A stretch of 64,000 nt of DNA, taken from positions 62,001 to 126,000 of the forward strand of contig CAJNYU010001055.1 in assembly GCA_905331475.1 (NCBI GenBank). Reading direction: 5' to 3'. Of this stretch, positions 28,043 through 41,703 are shown one piece after another. Position 1 is the stretch's first letter, and every line of letters begins with the position of its first letter. Source of the DNA: Rotaria socialis (taxonomy: Eukaryota; Rotifera; Eurotatoria; Philodinida; Philodinidae). The position numbers and the translations under genes are program-made. The notes under the pieces are model-generated. The model saw nothing but the letters and a program-made list of their open reading frames with translations, ran no database searches and was not told the origin of the DNA.

Positions 28043-28531
28043 GTAAATAGAAGCAATCGCCGAACAGAAGTGCGAGGTAGATAGAAATGTCGAACCACGA
28101 AAAGACACAAATGAATAAAAGAAAGATTACACGTCAAGCGTGACACACTGCAAGAGAGAGAGAGAGAGAAAGGGTTTCAATCATCACGACGCCACACCCA
28201 TCACTTACAATATTGTTTAATGGAATACATTTAATTAATGATAATCTTAGTAATACAAAAAAAAAACATATTTTTCTAACATTCCATAGTAGTGTTAGTC
28301 ATCGTTACTATAAATAGAATGAAAAGGACAAATCAGTTAGAATGTTCTCAGATCGAAACGCTACGCGTCTTCTTTCTGCAAAATAGAAAACTAATAAGCA
28401 AACTCATTTTATTAAAATTTTCAATAGTTAAATGTATTCCATTAAACAATATTGTAAGTGATGGGTGTGGCGTCGGGATGATTGAAANTCTATCTACCTC
28501 GCACTTCTGTTCGGCGATTGCTTCTATTTAC
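28043..28531. repeat. Inverted repeat, arms of about 100 bp, right arm with a deletion and an N
   Basis: Left arm blocks 28043-28084 and 28175-28234 reappear inverted at 28489-28531 and 28428-28487. Identity is near perfect (one mismatch noted in the second block). The 90 bp between the left blocks, including a GA run, are absent on the right and replaced by a single N at 28488. The arms are separated by about 193 bp. Confidence 0.85.
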
Positions 28532-28541
28532 AGAGTGCCTG

Positions 28542-30667
28542 GGAAGTCATGAATCGTAAAGAAATCTATCCATTTTTATCGTATGAGAATCAAATGAACT
28601 AATTTGTTTTTGATAATAAAACGTAACTTCAAGTTTTTTTTCCATACGGCAATCATTTAGTAAGAGTGTTGAAAATTATTGGTATCTGAGCACAATAAAA
28701 CTTTGCCATATCTGTCCAACCTAAGCGATATATTATTGGCTTATGTAAGATGATTCCAGTTTCTCATACTCTTATATTTTCTGAATAATTTAAATGATTT
28801 AATTGCGGTATTTGAATTTTTACTTAGTCTATGTAGTTTATTCAATACTCACAGAATCCTTTTAGTTATTGTTACACATGGAAGTGCTCTATAATACGGT
28901 CGCCTAAAGTTAAATTTTCATATAGTTTTTCCACAAATAATTAATAAGGAAGATACGTGTACATGTATCGAAAAATGATTCATCATATATTCCATAATAT
29001 AATTAGAACTTGTTTCATTGATACTTTTTGTAAAACGATATTTGCATTATAATCAATAAAAAATGACAGCACTTATATCGAACTATTGAAAACATTGGAA
29101 TTGCTCTCGGATTCCAGAACACCATGACGTTTCACAGCAATTTCACCTTAGCAACATTATTTATTGATGAAAATAGGAATATTTAGTTACAAAAATTTGG
29201 AGGTCTTCTTTAATATCATAAAAATTATTTCATTCAATTCAAACATGATGAAGATATAGAAATTCATTTTTGCTGTACGACTTCGTGGACGTCTTATGTA
29301 TATATAATTATGCGTGTATATTTCGAAACATAAGATGTTAATAAAAAAAAGTAGAAAAAATCATCGTCTAGTAAACAATACAAAGACTTCGTTTAACATA
29401 TTCACATAAATAGTTAAGTTAAACTGGTTTAATTTTATGCCAATTAAAGTTAACAGAAAAAGAAAAGAATCAATATGGAACAATACGTCGTATTTGATGA
29501 AATATCTAGAGAAAATATTGAGTTTGATTTTTTTAATCAGGACAGATTAAGTTTCAGAATTCTCATTAAGCAATGCTGTATTCGGCTTCCAATAAAATGT
29601 CTGTTTTTATTAACAAAATATAATTCTATAGAATCAGAGAAATAAAGAAAAATTTAATGAATACTTATAGAATATTTAGATTCATCAAAGTCGACATTTT
29701 CATAAAGATTATAGTTTATCACATCATATGTTTAGTAGATTAGCTTTTCCATTTTCCTTTTCTTCACAAAGCAATTCAATTTTGTATATTGAAGTAAATG
29801 ATTTTCATTGATAAGCGGCAACGAAGAAGTTTATTATTCAACAAACAAAACTGTTAAATAACTACTCAATAGTAATTTAATAAAGATTCAAGTAATTATG
29901 TAAATTATTTGTACCAATTATCAATTGTAGTATTCGTTATATTTTCAATTTAAATGATTAAAATTGAGGCTCTAACTCGATTAGAATTGTTTTTCTTATT
30001 TATTTTGTCAATAATTTTTTTCCTTTTAAAATGAACATTGAAATTTTAAAAAATCATGATAAAATGAATGTGTATTTGACATTTATAAATTCCTTATTTC
30101 AGATGAGCGTATATACTTTAGTCTAGTAAAAATTACTGTCATATTACTGTCTTAATGTACAATAAAAAAAATTGTAATAATACTTTTAATACGATATTGA
30201 TCACACATTCGACGTCATTTTTTTAATGAAACATTTTCATATGAAAGCAATTTCAAAATTATTACATCTTGAACTATGAAAATCTCAAGAGAAAAGTTTT
30301 CTCAAATAATATGAAATCATTTACACAAAAATGATATTTCTCATTGCCTAGATTTTTTTTACAACGAAGACAATGTCTTTACTATTTAGTTAGTCTACGA
30401 ATAGAATAAAACGTTAGTTTTTCTGTCTGTTGTCACCGAGGAGATCGCATTCAACACTTCATAACTATTTCAAACTGTGTTTCCGATAGATCCAGAATTT
30501 CTTTTATTATTACAAGAACACAACGATCATAATAAAGAATTTTCTTTCTACTTCTCGTTTCAATTTTTCTCGAGGCGCGTCTCCAAGTTGTGTTTTATTT
30601 TTATTTTATTTTATTTAATATTTGCTTTTTCTTCTGTTTGAACTATTTGCTCGTTTATTCCGATACA
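28542..30667. other. Intergenic, nothing recognised
   Basis: Very AT-rich, no open frame of note. Upstream region of the SNAP-type gene. Confidence 0.55.
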
Positions 30668-31770
30668 ATGACGAACAGTCCTCGTACATCAACAGGAACA
30701 TTTGATGGTGGTGGTGGACATTCAATTGTTGAGCAAACAACAGACATAATCAATCGTTTTCGGAACAGTCTTATTCGAAATCGTAAAGAGCGCTTATTAG
30801 ATGAAGATGTTCAAGCAACAGATAATATTGTTAATCAATTGCATTTTAGTGAATTGATCGCGAAAGAAACTTTAGGAAAATTAATTCTGCAAGGAGATTC
30901 AATGCAACGATCTTATAGTTTAATTAATACATTGCAAAAAGAAATCAAAGATATAGCAGACGATTTACATGAAGTTCATGGCGGAAAATGTTGTGGTGCT
31001 TGCGCAAATGGTACTCTGTTTGGTTTTGCCTGTTTTGGATGCTTAAATAGAAAGAAACAAAAAGGAAAAAGTAACAGGAAAAACAGGAATCGGAAAAAGC
31101 TATATCGACATAAATTAATAAAAACAAATAAAACGTCTCATGATTTAAATTCCATTGAACAAAATTTTGATTCATTTAGTAGAATTCGTTGGGTAAATAA
31201 ATTGTTTTGAAAATACATTTGAAATTTCATCTAGGTTAAACAAAATAGAGTTCGGCAACAGAACGTGAAGAAATGATTACTAGAACACGTGTTTTAGCAC
31301 GAGAACGACGAGAACATGCCGATTTTATTCAAATTCTTAATCAATTAAACGACATTAAACGTAAAGAATCAGAAGAAAATGATAAAAAATTGAATAAAAC
31401 TAGGGATTATCTTTTACAGCATCATTCATTAGCTTATGGATATATTGATCAGCCTGAATATTTGATGAATGAAATTGATATGGCAATTAACTTTACTCAG
31501 TTAAATACACACTTGGATAATTTATTACAGATGACTGAAATAATGACTGGTGAAGTTAATAAACATAATATTGTTATTACTAAAATTGAAGCACAAGCGA
31601 TGGAAAGTGGAAATCTTCTAACTGATTATACATTATTTGGTCATAATATATTAGGTTCATCGCCAACACAAATTCAAACAGTAACAAATACAAGTACAGA
31701 CTCATCAAGCTTTGGTGCGGCATTAGGCATATCGACTGGACAAAAAGTACTTATGAATTCTGTATTGTAG
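30668..31770 (+). CDS. SNAP-25-family SNARE (Qb/Qc), 348 aa, 2 exons
   Basis: Exons 30668-31192 and 31249-31770 join in phase (RIRW to SSATEREEM). The first ATG is used; upstream the frame opens only with GTG. The Qb SNARE helix spans about residues 45-103 (ETLGKLILQGDSMQRS), with Gln75 at the ionic-layer position. It is followed by a Cys cluster, GGKCCGACANG to ACFGC (Cys108, 109, 112, 122, 125), placed like the palmitoylated cluster of SNAP-25. A long basic linker follows, then a second helix, LDNLLQMTEIMTGEVNKHN, that fits the Qc motif, with His where Gln is usual. The C-terminal tail is Ser/Thr-rich. Family members form the membrane-fusion SNARE complex with syntaxin and synaptobrevin. 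At 348 residues it is longer than SNAP-25 (about 206), so SNAP-47-like or a divergent form is possible. Confidence 0.7.
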
Positions 31771-31879
31771 CTTATTAAAAAAAAGTAACATTGATGTTTA
31801 TGCAAAATAAGAGAGATTCTTAGTTGTTTCATTTATCGTTTTGAACTAAAATTAATATTCGAACTTTCTAGATATAAAA

Positions 31880-34620
31880 ATGACTTCTGATTTTTATTTT
31901 TTCGATCAATTTTCACGTGCATCACATATTCGTGACGTTTGTAGGACTAAAAGAGATTCAAAAGATTTAAATCAAGCCCTACATCAAGTTAAATTAGCAT
32001 TATCTATCATGGATGAAAATATAGAACAATCAGAAACTTCGATGTCGATTTCAATTAAAAAGCAAACAAATCAACCAATCGGCGAAGCGCCTTCTGTACA
32101 AATAACGCCACGTAAATTAAAAATACCGATTATACCTGAAATTTTAATCGAAGAATTAGATAGAACTATGCAAATTTTTGATAATAAATCCGATATGAAT
32201 TCATTAATATCTAGTACATTCAAGTTTCATCGATCCTCAACTATTTGTGGCGAACAAGATATCGATCATAAGAATGAATTCATCAATAGGAGAAAAGCCG
32301 TATCTGATATATCTTTACCAAAGTCATTAGTGATTCAATTAAATTCTACATGGTCTGATCTAATTCGAACTGCAAAATATGAATATAAAGTAAAGGGAAA
32401 GTTTTTTTTTCTAATGCAATAGAAGAGTTGATTTGTTGTGTATCATATGAAAAGGTGTGGCATACAAAAGCTGCCAAAGAAGCATGGCATCAATATCTTC
32501 AACGAAAATATTCGCAGTCAATCAATGTTGAAATGCATCTAAAAACTACCGATAATAAATCAATGCTTCGTCGTCAAACAAGTTCATGCGTAAGTCGTTC
32601 AACATTAGCAAGTCTTTCTCATCGAGAATCATTAAGAAGAAGTTCAAAAATAAATTTTAATCAATCTCTATCATGTACATCGTTAAGTGCAAGTAATATT
32701 TCACAAGATAATCAACGTCTACTAAAAGCCATTCATCAAGAAAGCTCAGATCATGTAATGAAAACCCTTAAAACTGGTATTCATGTTGAATTTAAATTAT
32801 CAACACAAACAGATGAAACAATAGAAAAATCTAATCTAGATAAACAAAATAGTAAAGAAAAATTATTTTACTTTTTTTTATCAATATTTTTTCTCATTCT
32901 ATTAGTTGTTTTATTCGATATAAGAAAACTAGACGATAATGATCTTGACGAAATGATTGCTTTAACTCAAGATAAATGTAAACGCTTATTAGCTGAAACA
33001 AAACAAAAAATGTTTGATTTTGAATTTTCGTCTTTTTTATTCTAATTAAATATATTTTTATTTCGATTACATAGAATCGCAACGACTAGCAATCAGTTCA
33101 TGAAGCATCTGAAAAATTGTCGAATTTGGTTTTATGAAGATAATCGAAATATTCGAAATAAAAATCACATTGTTAACGTGAAAGACTTTAATCGTTAGTT
33201 TTCTTTTTCGGTAGGAAAAGAAGAGAAAATCTATTTAGTTGGTTCTTCTAGGACGACCAAAATCAAAATTTGTACTTGCGATTTTACGAAATGAAATCCC
33301 AGAAAAGTACAATATTAATATAGATATATCTGAAACAAAGCATAAATGTTATATTGAATTAACAGATGGTTCAAGTCAAATATAGTAAGCTATAAGAAAT
33401 TTCTCAATTAAATTGTGTAACATGAGATAAACTTTAATATTTTTTTCCCCGGTTGATTTAGCTATCCGTCTGGTCGTTTAGCTGTCTTATGTCTTCCATC
33501 GTCATCTTCTACTACAATCTTTTTCAATGATACAAAATCGATAGAAAATCAATTTCTTGGTCTTGTTACACACGCTGGTAATGTACTGTTAATGCAACCA
33601 AAACTTCATGCTCGTTTTATTACTAATAATCAACATGAATTTGCTTATCTATGTGATGTAAAAACTGGTATCATAGAAAAACAAATTCGGTGGAATTCAG
33701 CTGATAACGATGATATTAATTCAGCATTATTTGGCGATACAGTTCAATTACAATTAAATTCATTTATGCAACTTGAATATCAAAACTCATCAAATATACG
33801 TTTTTCATTTAGATGCCAAAATGAAAAGTTTCACTATCAATTAGGTGTGCCATTATCCTCACAAACGTCGACATCGCTAGATTTAGGATTAATATTTTCG
33901 TTGGAAAAAAATTCTGAAGAAAAAACTCATTCAACAAAAACAAAAAAAATGGATTCAATAATTTCAAATAGTGCTTCAACTATTTGCAAAAAAAAACCAA
34001 TGCACTCTCAACAATTATGCGATGGAAAATTCAATTTTGATCAAATGCCAATGAAACAAGAATTGATTACATTGAGAAAACGAATCAAACATATATGTCA
34101 CAATTGGCTTAAACTATATCGAATAATATTAGGTAAAAATACGTAACAAACTCGAGACAAAAGGAAAGCCGGAATCTTTAATAAAAAATTTCTTCATCCA
34201 ATGATCTTATAGAATATTCAAAATTTGGTCTTACTAAATAGAAGTAGTAGAAAGTCTTATTTTATTTTTCGTACAGTTCTTCATCAAGAATGAAGTATAT
34301 ATGCAGTTATTTATCTAGTGTAAGAAATTTCTTTTTTCTACATGGTCACCGACTAAATACAAATTACAAATATTGTATGTTCTAATTTTTATTTTATTTT
34401 ACTTTATCAAGGTATTACGGATACTAAAACTGATCTTTTATCTGATTCACAAGCAGAATCATCATCAGAACGAATCTCAACCGAAACACAGCAAGCAATC
34501 GACAATGTGAACCATAGCAAAAGTGTCAACCAGCTGGAAAATATTCGAATATTACCAAAACAGACTGTAATCAATAAAAAATTATTCAATCAATTAACGC
34601 ACAATAGAGTCTACAAATAG
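31880..34620 (+). CDS. ERICH6-like: FAM194-domain protein (ERICH6-like), 714 aa, 7 exons
   Basis: Exons 31880-32389, 32455-32851, 32906-33011, 33075-33193, 33252-33384, 33462-34132 and 34412-34620 join with consistent phases to 714 residues. The N-terminal half is helical and Ser-rich with no known domain (KVWHTKAAKEAWHQYLQRKY is its most regular part). The FAM194 domain covers about residues 340-560: the YYPSGRLAVLCLP signature, then FFNDTKSIENQFLGLVTHAG, and later RFSFRCQNEKFHYQLG, as in glutamate-rich protein 6. Function is not established; human members are expressed in ciliated and testis tissue as far as I recall. It lies 109 bp downstream of the SNARE gene on the same strand, with a ttctag acceptor just before the ATG. 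A second possible last exon lies at 34706-34833. Confidence 0.75.
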
Positions 34621-34705
34621 ATTCAACAGAAAAATCACAGTGTATGTTATCTTTTTATTTTATTTTCTGATATATCAAAAAACAAAATTGTCTTCTGTCA
34701 TCTAG

Positions 34706-34833
34706 TAAATCTCATAGCAAATTCTATTCAGCAATTTGTACCTCATTCAAATATTAGTCGCGAAATAAAACAGCAAATTTATACGAAACATAGAACAATA
34801 TCATTGTCTGCTATTTTACCAGCTATTAAATAA
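34706..34833 (+). CDS. Possible alternative last exon of the FAM194 gene
   Basis: After a good acceptor (ctgtcatctag) the frame NLIANSIQQFVPHSNISREI continues for 41 codons to a TAA. It needs a phase-1 donor, which is what exon 6 offers at 34132, so it can replace exon 7 but cannot follow it in frame. An A-rich stretch with AATAAA-like signals lies directly behind it. Confidence 0.35.
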
Positions 34834-36932
34834 ATAATCAAATAATAAAAATAAATCAATAAATTAGAATTTTCAACAATCATATCGCCGGAAACATACA
34901 TCAAGTTAATAGAAAAACGAAGAACCTTTTTTTGAAAACTTTCATAATATTCCAATGAAATTTCCGTAAAAAACAATTATAAACTTTTGGTATCAATAGT
35001 TAAACTATGAAAAAAAGCAAAATAAAGAAATTCTATATCTATCTGATTATTTTATATTTTAAACAAATTTATTCGAAATGTATGAGTCATAATTTATTAT
35101 CAACAAGAGGTGAAAATAAAACAAATAATTACAAAATTCAATCGAACCGATTTCCGTTACATATTTTTTCTTACAAATGTTTATTATTTTCAATCTATTT
35201 TCTATGTTTTTACTTTGTTTTCAAAGCGAGAAAAACTGGCCTCGATGGTAGAATTTATTGTGTTCCTCGCTTACTTCTATTAGTCAAGATAAAACGATAC
35301 TCGAAAATAGGATTTTTTCTCAAATTAGATTGAACACTCAAGTGATAACTATCTGATTGTTCTAACCTTAATGAAGAGACATAACCCAACTGGAATAGAG
35401 AATTGAACAATGAAGATGATCGATCGATTGATGATGAGAAATATGGAGGGAGAGAGAAAAAAGGCGAGAACATTAACACATCAATATCGTTTATGTATCT
35501 GTGACACACACGTGCCATCACACTAAAAACTCAATTATGATATTGAATGAGTGAAGCATAAATCACATGGATATAGAAAAAGATGATTTTGTTTATATTC
35601 CAATTAGCTGAACGAGCACAAATGCTTTTTTAAACATATTTCGACCTACTGGAAAATGTCAATTTGTTGATATGTAAAATGTGATAAAGATACGTTATAG
35701 AAACAATATGTATATTACTCCTCCTTCGACTAATCGAATGGTTAAGGTCGACTGAGAGGGCATTAAAAAACAACAATTTACCAAGGCTGTCGTCTTCAGT
35801 ATCGTAGAAAGAAAAGAAGCAGAAGCATATAACGATGAGCAATTATTGCTATGATTTATTTCAACAAACAGAATAACCCAATAAGAAAAAAGAGAATCGA
35901 ACCAATCAAAAAAAAAGGAAATAAACGATGATGTTTATATTCTTTCTTTTTCTTTTTTTTCATGCACTATTATCATCTTCATATAGCCTTCGCGATAACA
36001 CGAGAATAATAATACCATAACGACACAAAACAACTAAGACATAAAACATCTGGTAAGTTTCAAATATTCTAGAAAAACGATACTGAAAAATTGCAATCAA
36101 TGTCAAGACATAGATTTTTAAAAATATGATACAACCAAAGGAAACCCTATTAAGGGGTTTAGTAGAATATCTCGGAGGGAAATAAATCGCTGTTATGAAA
36201 TCGATTCTATAACAGTCAACAACAAAAATGATATTTTTATGAATATCTGTATAAATATAATTCAATGTGATTCAGTCTTGCAACAGATGTACTACTTTTT
36301 ATTGATAATATATACATTCAATTCGTTCTAGGTAATAAATAGAAAGATAATGATATTATAAAATATTTTGCGATGAAGACTCAAAACTATCTTATTATTA
36401 GTATTATTTCTAGTCGATCGTCATGAAGTAAATGACTTCTTAAATGAAATTTTTATATTTGTTAGAGAAAATGTTTTTCTCTAATAATAGATCTCGAAAT
36501 CAATACACTAGTTAACTTATTTTGAACAGCATATGTTCGATTAGATGCGTAGTTTCATTATGTTTATTATTGTTTCCTTTAATAAAGAAATAAGAAGAAG
36601 AAAGTGTTTTTCATATAGAACTATGATCAAATCATCACACAGCATGTGTGAATATGTATGTGTCTTTTAGAGCAATATAGGCACCCATTGCTCAAAGCAA
36701 GAAAACATACTAATCCATTATCTGTCAGAAAATATAAAGAAAGTGATTACGAGAACGAAAGATGACAAGACAATGATAAAGTCGGTACGAGAATAAGAGA
36801 TGCCTTTGCTTCTGGTTATATACATACATATTTATCTATAAACATTGCATGGAGAAAGGAACCAATGAGAAAAAAGTGAGAAATTTTCCTTTTGTTTTTT
36901 GGTATTGTAGTTTTTCTTATTCGTTATATTGA
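34834..36932. other. Intergenic, nothing recognised
   Basis: Only low-complexity frames (35007-35333 plus, 35960-36265 minus). Upstream region of the bHLH gene. Confidence 0.5.
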
Positions 36933-37577
36933 ATGGGTCGCAAACGCTTATCGAGTAATGATTCAGTAACGACAACAACTAGTAATTCTCCAGTTAAATT
37001 CATAAATACAACAACTGGTGGTATGCAACAAAGAAATGCTGCTAATGCTCGTGAACGAGCTCGAATGCGTGTATTAAGTAAAGCTTTTATTAAACTGAAA
37101 ACTCATTTACCATGGGTTCGTATTTTTTGTTTTTAAATGCCGTTTGGTTTTTATTCTGATGTTTAATAATTAATAGGTTCCACATGATACAAAATTATCA
37201 AAACTAGATACACTCCGTTTAGCTACAAGCTATATTCTTCATTTAACACAGATATTAGATACTGATGAACTTCCAATACAAACCGTAGCAGCACAACCAA
37301 CTACTACATCACTTTCACTTCAAACACCAAACAATTTCGTGAGTAGATATTATAAATCTTAAATATTTTATTTTCTTCTTTATTTTTCGAATAGAATTGG
37401 CCCTACTCGTCTTGTCATCGATCTTCATCACTATGTGCTATGAATGGTCGATTATCTTCATCGCCCAATATAAATAATAATTCTTACACAAACAATGATT
37501 ATCAATATCAAATTCAATCAGAACTTCTCAATGATCATCAAGAAAATATAATCGAAGAAAAACCACGACTATGTTAA
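36933..37577 (+). CDS. TCF21/MSC-like: bHLH transcription factor, TCF21/musculin type, 175 aa, 3 exons
   Basis: Exons 36933-37115, 37177-37338 and 37395-37577 join in phase 0 at both introns. The start ATG gives [12 protein letters not shown]. The basic region and first helix read [19 protein letters not shown], then LKTHLPW; the loop and second helix [20 protein letters not shown] follow across the intron. This is close to capsulin/epicardin (TCF21) and musculin; the trailing NFNWPYSS corresponds to a short motif found after the bHLH in that group. The C-terminal part is Asn/Ser-rich. It binds E-boxes as a dimer with a class I bHLH protein and in animals specifies mesoderm and muscle-related fates; that role is inferred here. 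A poly(A) signal AATAAA lies at 37719-37724. TCF21 and MSC cannot be separated by eye. Confidence 0.92.
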
Positions 37578-39951
37578 CAATAAACAACTTAGAAATATAT
37601 TCATTATAGAAGAAAAAAAAAGCAACGCAGCATTAACTGTGATATGAATTGTATATTTATTTTTCTGTTTGCTGTGTTGTGTATTAATATCTTCATGTGT
37701 CTTTTTTCATTATTTCAAAATAAATATGATATTATGTAGTTTACAAATTGATATTCAGATGTGCTACTCTTGCTCGTGAAAAGTCTTCGTACTGTGTTTT
37801 TATTAGGAAAATATAGATTGAGAGTTGTGACGACTGCCAAATAAATATGTTACAGCAAAAAAAAAGCAGATACCTTGAAGAATGTCTTCATATAATTAAT
37901 TCAACTGATGATAATTAAGAATCATTTTTACAAATCTTAAGTTCTTTCACAAATATTGTTTCTTGGTTTTGAGACAATACTAATGTTATTCAAAAAAATA
38001 AAATATGATCCTTCTTAGACATTCAATTATTTATCGCTAATCCACTCTAATGTTGTAGTTGAATCTTTTCTATATATGAAAGATACTTACGAATTCGAAG
38101 AGAATAATCGGATGTGATGGTCAATTACAAATGATCTCTAATATTGTCAGCATCGATTTTTCTTTTCTGTTCAATTATGAATATAAAACAAAACGGCGCA
38201 TTACAGTAAGTATAGTTGATGTCTATAATTTGACCTTACTGTTTTGTGTCTTTTTTTTAAATATTTAAATATATCATTAACAAAAGAATATTAACTAGCA
38301 CAATTATCTTCGTTTTTGCAAAAGAAAAAGAAATAAAAATTGACATATGGGCTAAAGCACGATAAAAAATTACACATAGAATAGGATTCGAATAATTTTT
38401 ATATTCTTAATAGTTCTCTTTTTCAGTGACAGCAACAAAGAACCGAAGTAGATCAAGAAATATAAGTCGTATTGTTAGGTTCTAATGCCGATTTCATCAG
38501 GATAAATTTAATTCCAATTGAGTTTTATCATGAATTTCACTGAAATAATCAGCTCTCGAGAAGATTTATTTCCATTGAAGAAGTAGGAAAATACTATGTT
38601 TTGTTAAATGCTTTTACGAACGAGCAAGCAGAAACATGATAATCAGCAGTTGGATTATCATCAAAATTTCGGTTCCAGAAGAAAGGCTGATGTTATAATG
38701 CAACATCTTCATAATTAACTATAACGAATGAGAAAGTTTTTCAACTTTACACTGATAACACAAGTTTTAGCGAAATGTTTTTAACATATTTTTTAATACT
38801 CTTAGTTAGTAAATATCGCTGAAGCATGAAATATGTTTTGATCACTACCATCATCAATCTTTGTATCTGAAAAAACTACTAATAGAAAGATAAATATTTT
38901 GACAAGAATACTCGACTTTTAAATATGATATGATGAGATTATAGAACTTGATAATAGACCGCATGTGATAGTCGTCATACATTGTATAGACTGAGGATTT
39001 TTATCCAGTTATCTTTCAATGAGCTTAGCCACAAAAATCATTCTTGACTACAACATTCACTATTCTTTAGATATCATATTTATTACGTGACAACAAAACT
39101 TTTGTTTTACCTACGTCGATCTTTATGAGGCAATCAGCTAATAGTGACGATACTGATAAATCGTTTCTATCGCGTATCCAAAAGAAAAAAAGAAAAAATT
39201 CTCAACTCAAGCCAGTGATAAGCTCGATAGTTATTAACTAAACTTGGTAGTATTTGAGAAAACATTAAAATGTTTTTGAAAATAAGCTAGTTTGATTGTA
39301 AATGAGATACAAAATATAAATTTCTTTTCTTTCTACAATTGATCATGGTTGAATTGCATGGCAAAAAAATTAGTAAGTATTGATATGTCATGTGTAAAAT
39401 TATTTAAAAACTAGTCAAAGCTTATTGATATTAATCTAAATAGATTACATACAATCTACGATGTATTCAATCAAAGATCAAAATACTAAGTGAAAATTTT
39501 TTCAAGCCTAAAGAAGCTAATATAAATTTTAACAGTGAAATTATATTAAAGATATAGGGTGTAGAAAATTTCAGCTTGTACAATACTTAATTTCAATAAA
39601 TTTATGTATGTTTACAAAAATTAATTGTTGGCAGATTATCAAAATACCAGCATCCCTCCAATAATATAATCTTCTCTTTTATGATAAAATTCTGTATGAG
39701 TAGAAAGACAAAAATAATGCAGATTTCTTATTGAACTTTTAATCAGTACTAAACCCTAAAATCGCGAATTTTTTGTTTTTCGATATTGAGCGAAATATGA
39801 AAAGCAGCTTCTCTGGAATAAATAGTAGCTATGTTTGAGAAGAAATTAATTTTTTTAGTAGCTACAACAAAAACAGTAACAAAAAGGTAAAATATCGACC
39901 TCAACACTTACACATTGTCAAATGAGTATTTTTGAAGTTGAATAAAAGAAG

Positions 39952-40011
39952 ATTTTAATCATTGAAAGGCAATAAAGGAATATTTTAATCATTGAAAGGC
40001 AATAAAGGAAT
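39952..40011. repeat. Two-copy tandem repeat, 30-bp unit
   Basis: The unit starting attttaatcattgaaaggc occurs twice head to tail without a mismatch, and its first five bases begin a third copy. Confidence 0.9.
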
Positions 40012-41703
40012 ATTTTTCAAAATCATATGAATTAGATAAATCAAACTACACAGGTCTAAACTAGTGAGCTTTTCAAAGTAAAGAAAGAACACAATATTTA
40101 TTGCACTTTTGAATTAGTGAAAAATAAAATATGACAATTTTGTAGTGTTCTAAAACCTCCAACTTCTGACTGCATCAATAAAATGTTTGCTTCAATGCTT
40201 GATATCAAGTTGAATTATTTCTTGTTCTTGTTCGAAATTTAACAAACAACATCAATGCCAATAAACATTATTTAGGCTGTAGGACTTTTGATTTCGTCGC
40301 GTATAACGATGATGTTGAAAACATTTTAGTCATTATCCAGTCAATTTTAATTAAAGACTATTCACTTAAAAATATTAATTTGAAACGAACTTGACTGGAC
40401 ATAATATTGAAGAAGACACTTAGATTTTTACATTCACATATTCTAACGTCATATATTATTCTTCGAATCTACAAAAATACAATGCTGATTTCGTCTTTAA
40501 AATAGCTTCTGCGATTTAGGCTTTTCGAAAGCGCTGTACTATTATTTACCTGATTTTTCACATTGATAGTTTTAATTTCTTCTCATTGAGCAAAAGATAG
40601 TTGGATGATGAATTCTTTTAAATAACAATCAATATGTAACGATGAGTTCAAATCACTATATAGACATTCTTTTCTTTGGGCGCATGTGATAAATTTTTAT
40701 TTTGCATGTCATAACAGGATATTTTCTTTTTATTTCATATAACTATAGTGTTTTCTACTATCCATTTACTAGTGAATATCTATTGAACAATTATCATTGA
40801 TTAGAAATAATTAAAATATTCTGATTTTATTAAGATATCTAAAATTAGAGCTATTTTCGAATTTTTTCTTCGTTTAGATTTAGTTAGTGCATTTTGTTCT
40901 TTTACTTATAGGAATAATATCTTCTCTAGTCGTAGAATATACTTTTTCCAAGAAGATGCAATAGATACTAAGAATATGACAACGTATGCACCAGAAACAA
41001 GGACATTATCGTGGAATTTGTTTTTTTTTCCTTTTCTGTTTGTGTTGCTTATTCTTGTTCTTGTGTTTATACATAAACAGAAGGCATTAATGATATGTGG
41101 ATAACAAACGAACAAACCATGTCATGCTAATTATAGAAAGAAAAAAATCGATCTAGATAAGAATATCTAAAATATTTAATAAATCGCTTTTTTTAAATTA
41201 TATATTCTAGTAGTAGATTTCATATCCTTCACTTCTATTTTAATTATTTAAAATGTAACGAACGGGCTTTAAGATTTTCATATTTATATCATATAACTTC
41301 ATGTGATGGCGTTAGATAAAGGAAAATCGTAATTTGCTAAAAGAAAAAACAGAACATTTTCGTAGTTTTCTTCAATAAACAGAATATTTAGATAAAATCA
41401 TTTTTCTTTCAAATACTTTTGAGTTTATGTTACAATTTCATAGAACTGATTTTTACTATAATATGTGTAAATCCCTGCTGGCAACTAGCGACATCAGTAT
41501 AATAGAAAATCAAAAAAAATCAAAACGTTCTTAGTAAAAGAATACTTATTATGGATTAAATTCTAATAGTAAAAATGTGAATCATAATTATTAATAAAGA
41601 AATCATCTAAACAAATTGACCTTGTTGATAATATTTGTAGTATGGCCGTAACTTGTTGTGTTGTTCTGATGTTGTTTATTTAGTCTTTTCTTGTTTATAG
41701 AAG

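Noticed and set aside
35007..35333. 108-codon frame with hydrophobic stretch
   Set aside because: AT-rich codons produce Lys/Ile/Phe/Tyr-rich chance frames; no splice signals or relatives.
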